A program made the translations under genes and the position numbers. A stretch of DNA of 64,000 nt from Xylanibacter rodentium (GTDB lineage: Bacteria; Bacteroidota; Bacteroidia; Bacteroidales; Bacteroidaceae), in assembly GCF_013166575.1 (NCBI RefSeq), contig NZ_JABKKE010000002.1:62001-126000 (forward strand), in the 5' to 3' direction. Below are positions 63,870-64,000 of this stretch, piece after piece. Each line of letters opens with the position of its first letter. Within the stretch, counting starts at the first letter, position 1. The notes beneath the pieces are model-generated. The model had not been told where the DNA came from. It saw only the letters and a list, made by a program, of their open reading frames with translations, and did not search any database.

Positions 63870-64000
63870 ATGATATATCCAATAGGAATACAAGACTTCG
63901 AGAAACTGCGCAGCGACGGCTACGTATATGTAGACAAGACGGACCATATATACCGCCTTGCCACCACCGGCAGCTATTATTTTCTCAGCCGGCCGCGACG
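63870..64000 (+). CDS. AAA-ATPase-like/PD-(D/E)XK protein, N-terminal fragment
   Basis: The 43 visible residues (MIYPIGIQDFEKLRSDGY, YVDKTDHIYRLATTG, YFLSRPRR) match the conserved start of the AAA-ATPase-like family with a C-terminal PD-(D/E)XK domain. The family is present in many copies in Bacteroidales and of uncertain function. FLSRPRR is the lead-in to the ATP-binding segment, which lies beyond the window edge. Confidence 0.85.
   Translation, partial: MIYPIGIQDFEKLRSDGYVYVDKTDHIYRLATTGSYYFLSRPR

Noticed and set aside
1..64000. CRISPR arrays, phage genes, transposases
   Set aside because: No regularly spaced repeats, cas genes, integrase or transposase motifs were found. The only mobile-looking DNA consists of short inverted-repeat elements.

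Overview
The window looks like chromosome from a Bacteroidales bacterium, most likely Prevotella or a close relative. Three things point there. Bacteroidetes-type -7 boxes (TAnnTTTG) precede many genes. Several secreted enzymes end in short Prevotella-style sorting tails of the type IX secretion kind. The protein families are typical of the group: DUF4112, DUF4827, DUF5107, DUF6056, subclass A2 beta-lactamase, GH127, a YhcG-type nuclease and an AAA-ATPase/PD-(D/E)XK protein. Most genes are ordinary single-copy chromosomal genes. No phage, insertion sequence with transposase, integrase or CRISPR array was seen.

Layout. 1-4.4 kb: the end of an unknown gene, a dispersed repeat, a YhcG-type nuclease, an unknown protein and an SGNH hydrolase. 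4.4-10.5 kb: a DUF5107-TPR protein and a sugar porter, divergent from an AraC-type regulator. 10.7-13.6 kb: a SulP transporter, an MmcQ-like protein and DUF4112. 13.6-22.9 kb: one long minus-strand operon running NrnA-like phosphoesterase, DUF4827 lipoprotein, GlmM, SGNH hydrolase, MBOAT acyltransferase, two DHHW proteins, class A beta-lactamase. This resembles a cell-envelope O-acylation system. 23.2-28.5 kb: a nucleotidyltransferase, a small operon with GH105, and a membrane-anchored winged-helix regulator. 28.6-35.9 kb: a subtilase, initiator tRNA, a sugar kinase, an esterase, a pectinesterase and a lipoprotein. 36.0-42.9 kb: the complete trp operon (trpB-E-G-D-C-F-A), preceded by a leader peptide with three consecutive Trp codons and a terminator/antiterminator pair. 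42.9-45.1 kb: a DUF6056-GtrA pair. 45.4-63.7 kb: a pectin and arabinan region with GH127, a 1585-residue GH28-GH105-unknown fusion, two tandem PL1 pectate lyases and a 1484-residue multidomain CE8 pectinesterase. The window ends inside an AAA-ATPase-like gene.

How the genes work together. The pectin enzymes cover demethylation (two CE8), possible deacetylation (SGNH, alpha/beta hydrolase), backbone cleavage (PL1, GH28), unsaturated uronide removal (GH105, twice) and arabinofuranose removal (GH127). There is no SusC/SusD pair in the window, so uptake must be encoded elsewhere. 

The most notable items are the trp attenuator, the beta-lactamase inside an acyltransferase operon, the triple-fusion pectinase, a 129-bp inverted-repeat element inserted in frame in the DUF5107 gene, a 57-bp promoter-bearing repeat in front of two unrelated operons, and a diverged ~290-bp intergenic repeat near each end of the window.
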